Source: Peptococcaceae bacterium (GTDB lineage Bacteria; Bacillota; Peptococcia; Peptococcales; Peptococcaceae). From it: a DNA stretch of 15,553 nt. Each line of letters starts with the position of its first letter. Within the stretch, counting starts at the first letter, position 1. The notes below the pieces were generated by a model that saw nothing but the letters and a program-made list of their open reading frames with translations, had not been told where the DNA came from and did no database searches. Below are positions 1 to 6,616 of the stretch, piece by piece. The position numbers were made by a program, and so were the translations under genes. The stretch is from positions 1 to 15,553 of the forward strand of contig JAHZHI010000064.1 in NCBI GenBank assembly GCA_019420345.1, read 5' to 3'.

Positions 1-93
1 TTTCCTACATCAGGGGGTGTTTTGTCTATTGTCCGTTTTTATTGGACCTGTTCATCTGAGAAGGTTTCTATTTTTTAGCTTTAGATCGATACA

Positions 94-112
94 CCTCGGG
101 ATGCATCCGAGG
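94..112. repeat. Near-perfect palindrome in the operon leader
   Basis: The 19 bases read CCTCGGGATGCATCCGAGG. The outer arms CCTCGG and CCGAGG are perfect complements, and the inner ten bases GGATGCATCC form a perfect palindrome in a slightly different register. There is no T-tract, so it does not look like a terminator. A dimeric-regulator operator is possible. The heptamer GATGCAT recurs at 276-282, just before the first gene. Confidence 0.4.
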
Positions 113-241
113 ATGTCCAAATTTCTCCATCTGTATTCTCACCTTTCTATGGAAAATAGACTCTTCACTTGATCAACCTGAATTGTAGTCGACGGTTGTT
201 TTAGAATCATTCAAGGTGGTTTGCCCTGTGAAAATTTATTC

Positions 242-259
242 CTTGGATAAATCTTGGAT
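242..259 (+). promoter_or_regulatory. CTTGGAT direct repeat, 11-bp period (possible response-regulator box)
   Basis: CTTGGAT occurs at 242-248 and again at 253-259, exactly 11 bases apart, so both copies lie on the same face of the helix. OmpR/PhoB-family regulators typically bind such direct half-sites in tandem, and the operon just downstream encodes one. The first copy overlaps the -35 candidate TTGGAT. Autoregulation is an inference from position and spacing. Confidence 0.4.
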
Positions 260-271
260 TTTGCTTGTTAT
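243..271 (+). promoter_or_regulatory. Candidate promoter for the ABC/two-component operon
   Basis: TTGGAT (243-248) and TGTTAT (266-271) are separated by 17 bases, giving a weak sigma-A-type promoter about 45 bases before the first start codon. A competing reading, TTGCCC at 221-226 with TGGATA at 244-249, also has a 17-base spacer. Neither is close to consensus, which would fit a promoter that needs an activator. Confidence 0.3.
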
Positions 272-314
272 GCTTGATGCATAGGATATGGATGAGCAAG
301 AAAGGATGAGTATC

Positions 315-1013
315 ATGGCAGACTATATTTTGGAAACGCGGCATTTGACAAAACGATTTGGCCGTCAATCGGGAATTGAAGATGTGTCGCTGGCGGTGCG
401 GCGTGGTTCGGTGTATGGCTTATTGGGGCCGAACGGAGCTGGCAAGTCGACGACGTTGAAGCTGTTGATGGGACTTTTGCGGCCGACGAAGGGTGAAATT
501 CTATTTTCTGGTGAATCGTGGCGGCGCGCCTGCCTGGCGGAGATGGGCGCATTGATTGAAGGACCTGCGCTGTATGCGAACCTGACGGCGCAGGAAAATC
601 TGCGGGTGCACACGCGCATGTTGGGGCTGCCGGCTTCACGCATTGGTGAGGTGCTGGCGCTGGTGGATTTGACGGACACTGGCAGCAAGCGGGCTGGGCA
701 GTTTTCGTTGGGCATGAAGCAGCGGCTGGGCATTGCCATTGCGCTGCTCAACGCGCCGTCGCTGTTGGTGCTGGATGAGCCGACGAACGGGCTGGACCCG
801 TTTGGCATTCAAGAGATGCGGGCGTTGATTGCATCCCTTGCGGCGCAGGGGATGACGGTGATCTTATCAAGCCACATTCTTTCAGAGGTGCAGCAAGTGG
901 TGGATGACATTGGCATCATTGCGAATGGCAGCCTGCTGTATCAGGGCAGGCCACCGCAGGGGCAGAATCTGGAGCAGTTTTTTGTGGAGACAGTGAAGGG
1001 AGGGCGAGGATGA
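315..1013 (+). CDS. LanF/BcrA-type ABC transporter ATP-binding protein
   Basis: This 232-residue cytoplasmic ATPase powers the permeases encoded by the next two genes. Visible motifs are Walker A GPNGAGKS (38-45), signature FSLGMKQRL (130-138), Walker B LLVLDEP (150-156), a GLD D-loop and switch His187. The segment that normally carries the Q-loop glutamine reads GALIEGPALY, with Glu82. This E-loop is known from lantibiotic-immunity LanF proteins and is the best hint that the substrate is a membrane-acting peptide such as a lantibiotic or bacitracin. The ATG at 315 is chosen because AAAGGA lies 8 bases before it; an in-frame ATG at 288 lacks such a site. Its stop overlaps the next start (ATGA), so translation is probably coupled. 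The family call is firm, the substrate inferred. Confidence 0.92.
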   Translation: MADYILETRHLTKRFGRQSGIEDVSLAVRRGSVYGLLGPNGAGKSTTLKLLMGLLRPTKGEILFSGESWRRACLAEMGALIEGPALYANLTAQENLRVHTRMLGLPASRIGEVLALVDLTDTGSKRAGQFSLGMKQRLGIAIALLNAPSLLVLDEPTNGLDPFGIQEMRALIASLAAQGMTVILSSHILSEVQQVVDDIGIIANGSLLYQGRPPQGQNLEQFFVETVKGGRG

Positions 1014-1759
1014 TGCAGGTGCTGCGTGCAGAATTATTGAAATATCGGCGCACTTTTATGGTGAAGCTGGTGGTGGGCATCCCATTGTTTTTTGCGGTGT
1101 ATTCGCTGGTGACCACCTATCTGCTGCCGATGGCGTACAATTGGAATGGCATTTTGGTGCTGTCGTTCAATTGGTGGCCGGTGACCTTTTTGCCGCTGGG
1201 CTATGGCTTGTTTGCGGGCATGGTGGCTGGTCAGGAGCGGAAAGCTGGGGCGTATCGGGCGTTGAAAGCCGAAGCAGGCGCACCGCAGCGCATCTGGCTG
1301 GGCAAGATCGGCGGTATGATGGTGGTGAGTGCACTGTCGTCGCTGGTGTTGGTGGCAGGCGATCTGGTTTGTGGCGTGCTGCAGGGGAATGTGCCGCCGG
1401 TTCAGGTGGTGGCTGTGGCAGCGCTGTTATGCTGGGTGACAACCTGGGCCTTGATTCCGCTGATGCTGTGGCTGGCAACCTGGGGCGGGATGATGCTGAG
1501 CTTGGTGTTGGGCATTGTTGGTGCTGCAGCGGGGGTGCTGCTGGCACCGACCAAGCTGTGGCTGTATTGTCCCTGGAGTTGGGCGACGCGGTTGATGTGC
1601 CCAGTGATTGGCGTGCATCCCAACGGCACCATTCTGCCGCAGGGCTCGCCGCTGTTTGATGCTGGGGTGATTCCTGTAGGAGTGGGTGTGTCGCTGGCCG
1701 TGTTTGTTGTGCTGACGTTTTTCACAGCGCAATGGTTTGCAAGGAGAGAGGTACGATGA
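1010..1759 (+). CDS. ABC-2 type permease of lantibiotic-immunity type (LanE/MutE-like)
   Basis: This 249-residue integral membrane protein is the first of two permease subunits. It opens with a short cytoplasmic helix (MMQVLRAELLKYRRT), then has about six hydrophobic helices near residues 16-40, 55-75, 100-125, 133-158, 159-180 and 221-241. The early motif AELLKYRRT and the charged loop VAGQERKAGAYRAL after helix 2 are typical of LanE/LanG and MutE/EpiE permeases. It overlaps the ATPase gene by 4 bases and the second permease by 4 bases. A second ATG at 1013 is an equally possible start and changes only one residue. The pairing of two unequal permeases with one ATPase supports a peptide-expelling exporter; the exact peptide cannot be read from sequence. 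Confidence 0.85.
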   Translation: MMQVLRAELLKYRRTFMVKLVVGIPLFFAVYSLVTTYLLPMAYNWNGILVLSFNWWPVTFLPLGYGLFAGMVAGQERKAGAYRALKAEAGAPQRIWLGKIGGMMVVSALSSLVLVAGDLVCGVLQGNVPPVQVVAVAALLCWVTTWALIPLMLWLATWGGMMLSLVLGIVGAAAGVLLAPTKLWLYCPWSWATRLMCPVIGVHPNGTILPQGSPLFDAGVIPVGVGVSLAVFVVLTFFTAQWFARREVR

Positions 1760-2523
1760 GGATGCTGTTGTGGGCAGAATGGCTGAAAACGAAGCGTTCG
1801 GCATTGCGATGGCTGGTGGTGCTGTTGCCTGCATTGATGGGGCTGGTGCTGGCATGGTATGTGATAGGGAGACCCTGGATGTCTGCTGCGAGCGCTTTTT
1901 CAGGATTTTTTTCCTGTTGGGCATCGCTGGCGCTGCCGTTCCTGGCTGCTATTGCTGCCGGACAGTTGGCGGCTGAAGAAGAGGGCGCAGGTGCCTTTAC
2001 GGGACTTTTGCTGTCGGCAAAGCCGCGTGCGCAGCTGTATGTTGGGAAGCTGCTGCTGTTGGTTTTGCTGCTGGCGGCTGCAACCATGATGGCAACGCTG
2101 GTATTTTGCGGTGGGTTATGGCTTGGCGGTTATGAAAACACGCTTCTTGGCTATTATGTGCGTGCGGCCATGGTGTGTTGGCTGGCCATTCTGCCGCTTG
2201 CCGCGCTGCATCTTTGGCTGGCTTTTGCGGCGGGTTTGGGTGTATCCGTAGGGGTTGGCATCGGCGGGGTACTGGTGGCAGCTTTGATTGGCGGCACCTT
2301 ACTGGGTGATGGCATCTGGCCCTTTGTTCCGTGGGCGTGGCCGCTGCGCTTGGCGATGATGCATAGTGTGCTGCAGGCTGCGCAGCTGAATGCGGAGCAG
2401 TTGGCAAGTTTGTCGTCGCAAAACACTTTGGCTTGCCTATTGGCGCTGCTCGGTGGTATTGTGGTAACAGCAGCCAGTGTGTGGTGGTTTTCTCGCTGGG
2501 AAGGGCGGCATGGCGGTGAATAA
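1756..2523 (+). CDS. ABC-2 type permease of lantibiotic-immunity type (LanG/MutG-like)
   Basis: This is the second permease subunit, 255 residues from the ATG at 1756. That start has AAGGAG (1741-1746) nine bases upstream and overlaps the preceding stop as ATGA. A longer in-frame start at 1732 has no good ribosome binding site. The N-terminus MRMLLWAEWLKTKRSALRWL has the same layout as the first permease: an amphipathic stretch with WLKTKR, then a long hydrophobic helix. About six hydrophobic segments follow, two of them joined in a very long apolar stretch around residues 135-175. It shares little obvious sequence with its neighbour beyond topology, as expected for LanE/LanG pairs that form a heteromeric channel. 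It is followed by a 15-base gap and the response regulator. Confidence 0.85.
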   Translation: MRMLLWAEWLKTKRSALRWLVVLLPALMGLVLAWYVIGRPWMSAASAFSGFFSCWASLALPFLAAIAAGQLAAEEEGAGAFTGLLLSAKPRAQLYVGKLLLLVLLLAAATMMATLVFCGGLWLGGYENTLLGYYVRAAMVCWLAILPLAALHLWLAFAAGLGVSVGVGIGGVLVAALIGGTLLGDGIWPFVPWAWPLRLAMMHSVLQAAQLNAEQLASLSSQNTLACLLALLGGIVVTAASVWWFSRWEGRHGGE

Positions 2524-2538
2524 AGGAGGAGTGAACCA

Positions 2539-3243
2539 ATGGGCACCATTTTGATCATTGACGATGAGCGCGATCTGTTGGCTCTTTTGGCAAAAAAATT
2601 GCGTACAAATGGTCACGAGGTGTTTATCGCTGACAATGGCAGGCAGGGCGTGCAGCTGGCGCGGCAGCACCAGCCGGATTTGATTCTTTTGGACATCATG
2701 ATGCCGGAAATGGATGGCTTTGAAGTGTGCCAGGCGATTCGTGACGAGGTGATTTGCCCGATTCTTTTTCTCAGTGCGCGGCAGGCAGAAACAGACAAGA
2801 TTCGCGGCTTGTCGCTGGGGGGCGACGATTATATCACCAAGCCTTTTGGCATTCGTGAACTGATGGCAAAAATTGAAGCCAATCTGCGCCGAGAGCGGCG
2901 TGCGCAGGGTGTCAATGCAGCACAGAAACGGCCGCGTCTCTATTTTGGTGAACTGAACATTGATCTGCGTCAGCACAGTGTGCGTGTTGGTGAGCAGGAA
3001 GTGGCCCTGACGAAGCATGAGTATGGTGTTGTCGAATTTCTTGCTTTGCATCCAAGGCAGATTTTTTCACGGGAACAGATCTATGAAGCGGTGTGGGGCT
3101 ACGATGCCGAAGGCAGCGCCGATGTGGTCATGGAACATGTTCGCAAGGCGCGGGCAAAGATTAAAGCATTGAGTGGCGCCGACCCTATTGCGACGGTGTG
3201 GGGCATCGGCTATCGCTGGGCAGCCGAGGAGGACATGTCATGA
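2539..3243 (+). CDS. OmpR/PhoB-family response regulator of the peptide-resistance operon
   Basis: This 234-residue DNA-binding regulator is phosphorylated by the kinase encoded next. The receiver domain (1-120) has the acidic pocket Asp8-Asp9, phosphoacceptor Asp52 in LILLDIMMPEMDG, Ser79 and Lys101 in YITKPF. The C-terminal winged helix (about 133-231) contains the family pattern LTKHEYGVVEFLALHPRQIF and the helix VVMEHVRKARAKI. A strong AAAGGAGG site at 2522-2529 precedes the ATG. The gene follows the permeases by 15 bases, and its TGA overlaps the kinase ATG. Its likely targets are its own operon, possibly through the 11-bp direct repeat at 242-259. This corresponds to CprR in the C. difficile-type cprABC-cprRK arrangement; orthology is inferred from gene order, not alignment. 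Confidence 0.93.
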   Translation: MGTILIIDDERDLLALLAKKLRTNGHEVFIADNGRQGVQLARQHQPDLILLDIMMPEMDGFEVCQAIRDEVICPILFLSARQAETDKIRGLSLGGDDYITKPFGIRELMAKIEANLRRERRAQGVNAAQKRPRLYFGELNIDLRQHSVRVGEQEVALTKHEYGVVEFLALHPRQIFSREQIYEAVWGYDAEGSADVVMEHVRKARAKIKALSGADPIATVWGIGYRWAAEEDMS

Positions 3244-4676
3244 AATGGCGCTCTTTGGAAGGCGGCATGCGGCACACTTTGATGGCCATTCTTGCAGCAA
3301 CCGTTGCGGCCACCTTGGTGACGTATCTGATTGCTGGGATTGCCTTTATTCTGTTGCAGGATCGCTTCATTCAGCCCGCCAATTACAGCGAGCAGCAGGT
3401 GGAGAAGGTCGAAGCGCTTGTGAAGGCAGACGGCGCCGCATTGCTGCAGGCGGATGCCGCCCCGCTCTTGGATGAGGCAGTGGGCGACAGTGCGTTGACG
3501 TACCAGGTGGTGGATGCCGATGGCAATACGTTGTACGGCACCTATGAAAGCGACTGTGCCTTGGATCGGCAAACCCTTTTGCAGGAAATCAACACTGCAC
3601 ACGGTGAAGCGCAGGGGTACGTGCACACGGTTCCCATTTTTGATGCACAAGGAACGTTTTTGGGTGCAGTGCGCTGTGAATACGATTTTCAGCTGCGCTT
3701 TGACCGTACAGTGGCCTTGAGCCGTTTGGTGGTGGTGTTCTTTGTTTTGGCGCTGGTATCGCCGTTGTTGTATGTATTGTTTTTTTCGTGGTTCTTTTCA
3801 CGGCGCTTTGCGGTTTCGGTACGCACGCCTTTGGAAGCGCTGCGCAGTGCCGTTGAAAAGATTCAGGCACGGGAGCTGGATTTTCACATTGATTATGCGG
3901 CAGACAATGAGCTGGGCGCGCTTTGCCAGGCATTCGACGACATGAGGGAAAGCCTGAGTCGTTCTTTGGAACGTGAGTGGCAGCGCGATCAACAGCGGCG
4001 AGAAATGGTGGCGGCTTTGGCACATGATCTCAAAACACCGCTGTCGGTGATCAAAGCTTACAGCGAATCCTTGGCGGATGATACGCCGGTTAACGAAGAA
4101 CAGTGCGGCTATCTTGAGGTCATCGCCAACAACGTTGACCGCAGCGCGGCGCTGATTCAACGCATTCAGGATGTGTCGCTGCTGGAACAGGCGCAAGGAA
4201 TGGTGAAGCTGGTGCCGCTGGATTTGCGCCGCTTTTTGGAATCGCAGCTGCAGGCCTATCGGCTGCGCGGCAGGCAGCAAGATGTTCAGGTCACGCTGGA
4301 GCTGTCAGCCAATTTGGCAGCCGCTTACGCGGTCGATGAGGAACGGCTGACTCGCATTTTGGACAATCTTGTCACCAACAGCCTTGCTGTTACCCCGTCA
4401 GGCGGCCGTGTTATGCTGGCTGTGCGTCAGGAAGGAGAACGGCTGCTGTATGAGGTGCGGGACAGTGGACCAGGTTTTTCTGCACGCGACTTGAAGCACG
4501 GTGCCGAACAGTTTTACCGTGGTGATGATGCCCGTTCGGGAAGCGGCGGCCATGCAGGACTTGGACTTTTCATCGTGCAGACATTGGCTGTGCAGCTTGG
4601 CGGCGGCATGACGTTGGCCAATAATTCAGAAGGCGGTGCCTGTGTGCGGGTCTGGCATCCTGCCTTGCCTGTGTGA
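3240..4676 (+). CDS. Membrane sensor histidine kinase of the peptide-resistance operon
   Basis: This 478-residue kinase starts at the ATG overlapping the regulator stop (ATGA), with GAGGAGG upstream. A longer in-frame start at 3198 lies inside the regulator gene and is not used here. Helix 1 spans about residues 14-40. An extracytoplasmic domain of about 115 residues follows, with sCache-like strand patterns (YQVVDADGNTLYG, VPIFDAQGTFLGAV) and two cysteines, Cys106 and Cys146. Helix 2 is about 160-186, then HAMP (about 196-246), HisKA with His262 in LAHDLKTPLSV, and an ATPase domain with N-box Asn376/Asn380, G1 RDSGPGF and G2 GHAGLGLF. All catalytic motifs are intact. A real extracellular domain differs from BceS-type kinases, which lack one. 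It probably senses antimicrobial peptide or membrane stress. Confidence 0.93.
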   Translation: MKWRSLEGGMRHTLMAILAATVAATLVTYLIAGIAFILLQDRFIQPANYSEQQVEKVEALVKADGAALLQADAAPLLDEAVGDSALTYQVVDADGNTLYGTYESDCALDRQTLLQEINTAHGEAQGYVHTVPIFDAQGTFLGAVRCEYDFQLRFDRTVALSRLVVVFFVLALVSPLLYVLFFSWFFSRRFAVSVRTPLEALRSAVEKIQARELDFHIDYAADNELGALCQAFDDMRESLSRSLEREWQRDQQRREMVAALAHDLKTPLSVIKAYSESLADDTPVNEEQCGYLEVIANNVDRSAALIQRIQDVSLLEQAQGMVKLVPLDLRRFLESQLQAYRLRGRQQDVQVTLELSANLAAAYAVDEERLTRILDNLVTNSLAVTPSGGRVMLAVRQEGERLLYEVRDSGPGFSARDLKHGAEQFYRGDDARSGSGGHAGLGLFIVQTLAVQLGGGMTLANNSEGGACVRVWHPALPV

Positions 4677-4693
4677 TTGGAACATTATATAAT
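4665..4693 (+). promoter_or_regulatory. Sigma-A promoter for the nitroreductase gene
   Basis: TTGCCT (4665-4670) and a consensus TATAAT (4688-4693) are 17 bases apart. The -35 box lies inside the last codons of the kinase gene. It should start a transcript about 25 bases before the nitroreductase start and uncouple that gene from the peptide-resistance operon. Confidence 0.65.
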
Positions 4694-4726
4694 GAAGGAA
4701 AGCGTAACCAGAAAGGAGTCTTTTCA

Positions 4727-5251
4727 ATGAACGATGTATTAAAAAATATTCAAGAACGTCGCAGCTGCCGTAAGTATAAACCTGAGATGGTGCCGGATGA
4801 ATTGATCAATCAGGTGATTGAAGCAGGGCTGTATGCGCCATCCAGCCTGGGTGAGCAGTCCGGTCTTGTTGTGGCGGTGACCGATCGGGCGACTCGTGAC
4901 AAACTTTCTAAGCTTAATGCCAGTTTTACCAACAAACCGGACAGCGATCCTTTCTATGGCGCTCCAGTGATGCTCATCGTGCTCGCACGCACAGAACGTC
5001 AGGCTCAATTTTGTGATGGCTGCCTGATGCTGGAAAATATGATGCTTGCTGCGCAGAGCCTTGGCCTGGGTACCTGCTGGATCCATCGTGCTACGCAAAT
5101 GTATCAGAGTGATGAGGGCAAAGCTTTCCTTGCCTCCATTGGGGTAGAAGGTGACGTTATCGGGGTTGGCCATTGTATCTTGGGCTATCCGGACACAGCC
5201 TTGCCAGAGCCGCCAGCGCGAAAAGAAGGCCGCGTATTCTATGTTCGATGA
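4727..5251 (+). CDS. FMN-dependent nitroreductase-family protein
   Basis: This 174-residue flavoprotein belongs to the small nitroreductase family, whose members use FMN and NAD(P)H to reduce nitro compounds, quinones or flavins in the cytoplasm. Recognisable parts are ERRSCRKYKP near the N-terminus (FMN phosphate contact), YAPSSLGEQSGL around residues 36-47, the central helix CLMLENMMLAAQSLGLGTCW, and the C-terminal ILGYPDTALPEPPARKEGRV with the usual GYP turn and basic tail. The ATG at 4727 has AAAGGAG eight bases upstream; an in-frame start at 4673 would overlap the promoter. Stops are doubled (TGATAA). It is slightly shorter than many family members but complete. The physiological substrate is unknown, and its position after the resistance operon may be incidental. 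Confidence 0.88.
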   Translation: MNDVLKNIQERRSCRKYKPEMVPDELINQVIEAGLYAPSSLGEQSGLVVAVTDRATRDKLSKLNASFTNKPDSDPFYGAPVMLIVLARTERQAQFCDGCLMLENMMLAAQSLGLGTCWIHRATQMYQSDEGKAFLASIGVEGDVIGVGHCILGYPDTALPEPPARKEGRVFYVR

Positions 5252-5256
5252 TAAGC

Positions 5257-5298
5257 ATCGGCTGTCAGTGAAAAAATTTCACTGGCGGCCGATTTTTT
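5257..5298 (+). terminator. Rho-independent terminator after nitroreductase
   Basis: A 17-bp stem pairs 5257-5273 with 5277-5293. The inner CAGTGAAA/TTTCACTG and outer ATCGGC/GCCGAT arms are perfect and are joined by two G-T wobbles and one G-C pair. Six T residues follow at 5293-5298. It begins within a few bases of the double stop codon. Confidence 0.9.
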
Positions 5299-5331
5299 AT
5301 GTATTTCGGGATACAAAACGATTAGAAAGTA

Positions 5332-5340
5332 TGGTATAAT
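5332..5340 (+). promoter_or_regulatory. Extended -10 promoter for the first opine dehydrogenase
   Basis: TGGTATAAT combines the TG extension with a consensus -10 hexamer at 5335-5340. No good -35 hexamer is seen 16-18 bases upstream, as is usual for extended -10 promoters. The transcript would carry an AT-rich leader of roughly 75 bases before the start codon. Confidence 0.65.
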
Positions 5341-5423
5341 TAACATATAAAATATTCTTTTTATAAAGATAAAAGCAATTATTGAATGACTGTTAAAAAC
5401 AAAAAAAGTTTGGAGGATTATTT

Positions 5424-6533
5424 ATGGAACTAAGAAACGTTGCTGTCCTCGGTGCTGGTAATGGTGGAATGACTGCAGCTGCCGAATTCACAGAACGCGG
5501 ATTTAATGTTTGGTTGTATGAACTGCCAGATTTTGCCAAGGATCTGGAGGGCATTCGACAAAATGGTGGGTTTCGTTTACAGGAACCTAATGAAGAACCA
5601 CCAAAAGATGTTTTTGTTCCATTTACGCAGGTGACGTCGGACATCGAAGAAGCGGTTCGTGATGCACAGGTGATCATGTTGGTGGTGCCTGGGTATGCAG
5701 TGGATCGTTTTGCAGAAGTGTTGGCGCCAGTTGTAAGAGAAGATCAGATTATTTTCTTTAATGGTGCAGCTGCCATGGGCTGTGTGAGATTCACGCGCAA
5801 GGCGCGGGCACTGGGCATCACGACACCGTTCAAAGTTTGTGAAGCCAATTCTCTTTCATATGGCACCCGTGTTTATCCTGACGAAGCGCGTGTTGAATTG
5901 TCCTTGCGTGTAAAGAAACTATTTCTGGCAGCGTATCCAAAAGAAAATACCCAGGAATGCTTAGAAGCTTGCATTCAATTATACCCAGGACTTGTGGCTG
6001 CGCGTGATATTTGGGAGACCACCCTGGAAAATGGCAATCCAGAAGTGCATCCTGGTCCATGCCTTTTGAGTGCTGGTCATATTGAATATTGTCATGGTGA
6101 GTTCTGGCTGTATCGTGAAGGCATTACAGAACATACCATCAATGTTCTTCACGCTATTGAGAAAGAACGCATGGCAATTGGTCGGGCCTTTGGCTTTGAA
6201 CTGGAAGATGCGGTGGAAAGTCGCTACAGACGTGGCTATTTTGACAACGATAAGGATGATTTACAGTCGCTGTTCAATCACAGCGAAGTGTTTACGAAGA
6301 TCAAAGGGCCGACCTCCATCACGTCGCGTTATTTTACTGAAGATATCTCTGATGGGCTTGTGCTTTGGTCCGATCTTGGCCGATTGGCAGGTGTGCCAAC
6401 ACCGAATATTGATGCAGTCATTACCTTGGGCGGTTCTTTATTACAGATCGATTTCAGAAAAGTTGGTTTGACGCTTGATAAATTAGGTTACGGTGATGCA
6501 ACTTCAATTGACGATTTGATAAAAGACGTTTGA
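5424..6533 (+). CDS. Opine dehydrogenase (octopine/nopaline dehydrogenase family), paralogue 1
   Basis: This 369-residue cytoplasmic enzyme belongs to the family that makes opines by NAD(P)H-dependent reductive condensation of an amino acid with a 2-oxo acid. The N-terminal Rossmann fold has GAGNGG (10-15). The second strand ends in VWLYE with Glu33, the position and charge expected for NAD(H) preference. The C-terminal helical domain (about 185-369) holds ENGNPEVHPGP with Asn205 and His209, matching the family catalytic NPxxH, and then a conserved block from RYFTEDISDG to GVPTPNIDAVI. The start has GGAGG (5412-5416) eight bases before it. It is followed by a paralogue about 66% identical without gaps. 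No strong terminator separates the two, so partial read-through is likely. Amino and oxo substrates are not readable from sequence. Confidence 0.88.
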   Translation: MELRNVAVLGAGNGGMTAAAEFTERGFNVWLYELPDFAKDLEGIRQNGGFRLQEPNEEPPKDVFVPFTQVTSDIEEAVRDAQVIMLVVPGYAVDRFAEVLAPVVREDQIIFFNGAAAMGCVRFTRKARALGITTPFKVCEANSLSYGTRVYPDEARVELSLRVKKLFLAAYPKENTQECLEACIQLYPGLVAARDIWETTLENGNPEVHPGPCLLSAGHIEYCHGEFWLYREGITEHTINVLHAIEKERMAIGRAFGFELEDAVESRYRRGYFDNDKDDLQSLFNHSEVFTKIKGPTSITSRYFTEDISDGLVLWSDLGRLAGVPTPNIDAVITLGGSLLQIDFRKVGLTLDKLGYGDATSIDDLIKDV

Positions 6534-6555
6534 CGTTGTAATTTTTTATTAATTC

Positions 6556-6587
6556 TGAACAAGTTTTGAACAAGAAAATGCTATACT
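6556..6587 (+). promoter_or_regulatory. Promoter with 11-bp-periodic direct repeat before the second opine dehydrogenase
   Basis: An extended -10 box TGCTATACT (TG 6579-6580, hexamer 6582-6587) is present without a good -35. In the -35 zone the octamer TGAACAAG occurs twice, at 6556-6563 and 6567-6574, 11 bases apart. Direct repeats of one helical turn beside a poor -35 are typical of activator sites. This repeat is absent before the first paralogue, so the two genes are probably controlled differently. Confidence 0.55.
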
Positions 6588-6616
6588 AACGAAAACTGTT
6601 TCAAGGAGGAAAATGA

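Larger units (their letters stand above)
1..314. other. AT-rich non-coding leader upstream of the ABC/two-component operon
   Basis: No convincing gene is visible in this stretch, which is clearly richer in A and T than the operon that follows. It holds a 19-base near-palindrome at 94-112, a direct repeat CTTGGAT at 242-248 and 253-259, and a weak promoter candidate with TTGGAT at 243-248 and TGTTAT at 266-271. The first 55 or so bases, with GTCC at 32-35 and GGAC at 45-48, have the look of an insertion-sequence edge, but no transposase frame or matching inverted end is present, so this is only a suspicion. No riboswitch fold was recognised. Confidence 0.5.

Noticed and set aside
177..204. Hairpin CAACC...GGTTG followed by TTTT as a terminator
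   Set aside because: The stem is only five base pairs with a loop of about 15 bases, too weak to call.
6519..6550. Terminator after the first opine dehydrogenase
   Set aside because: A T-run follows the stop, but only a four-base ACGT self-complement precedes it; no stable stem is visible.
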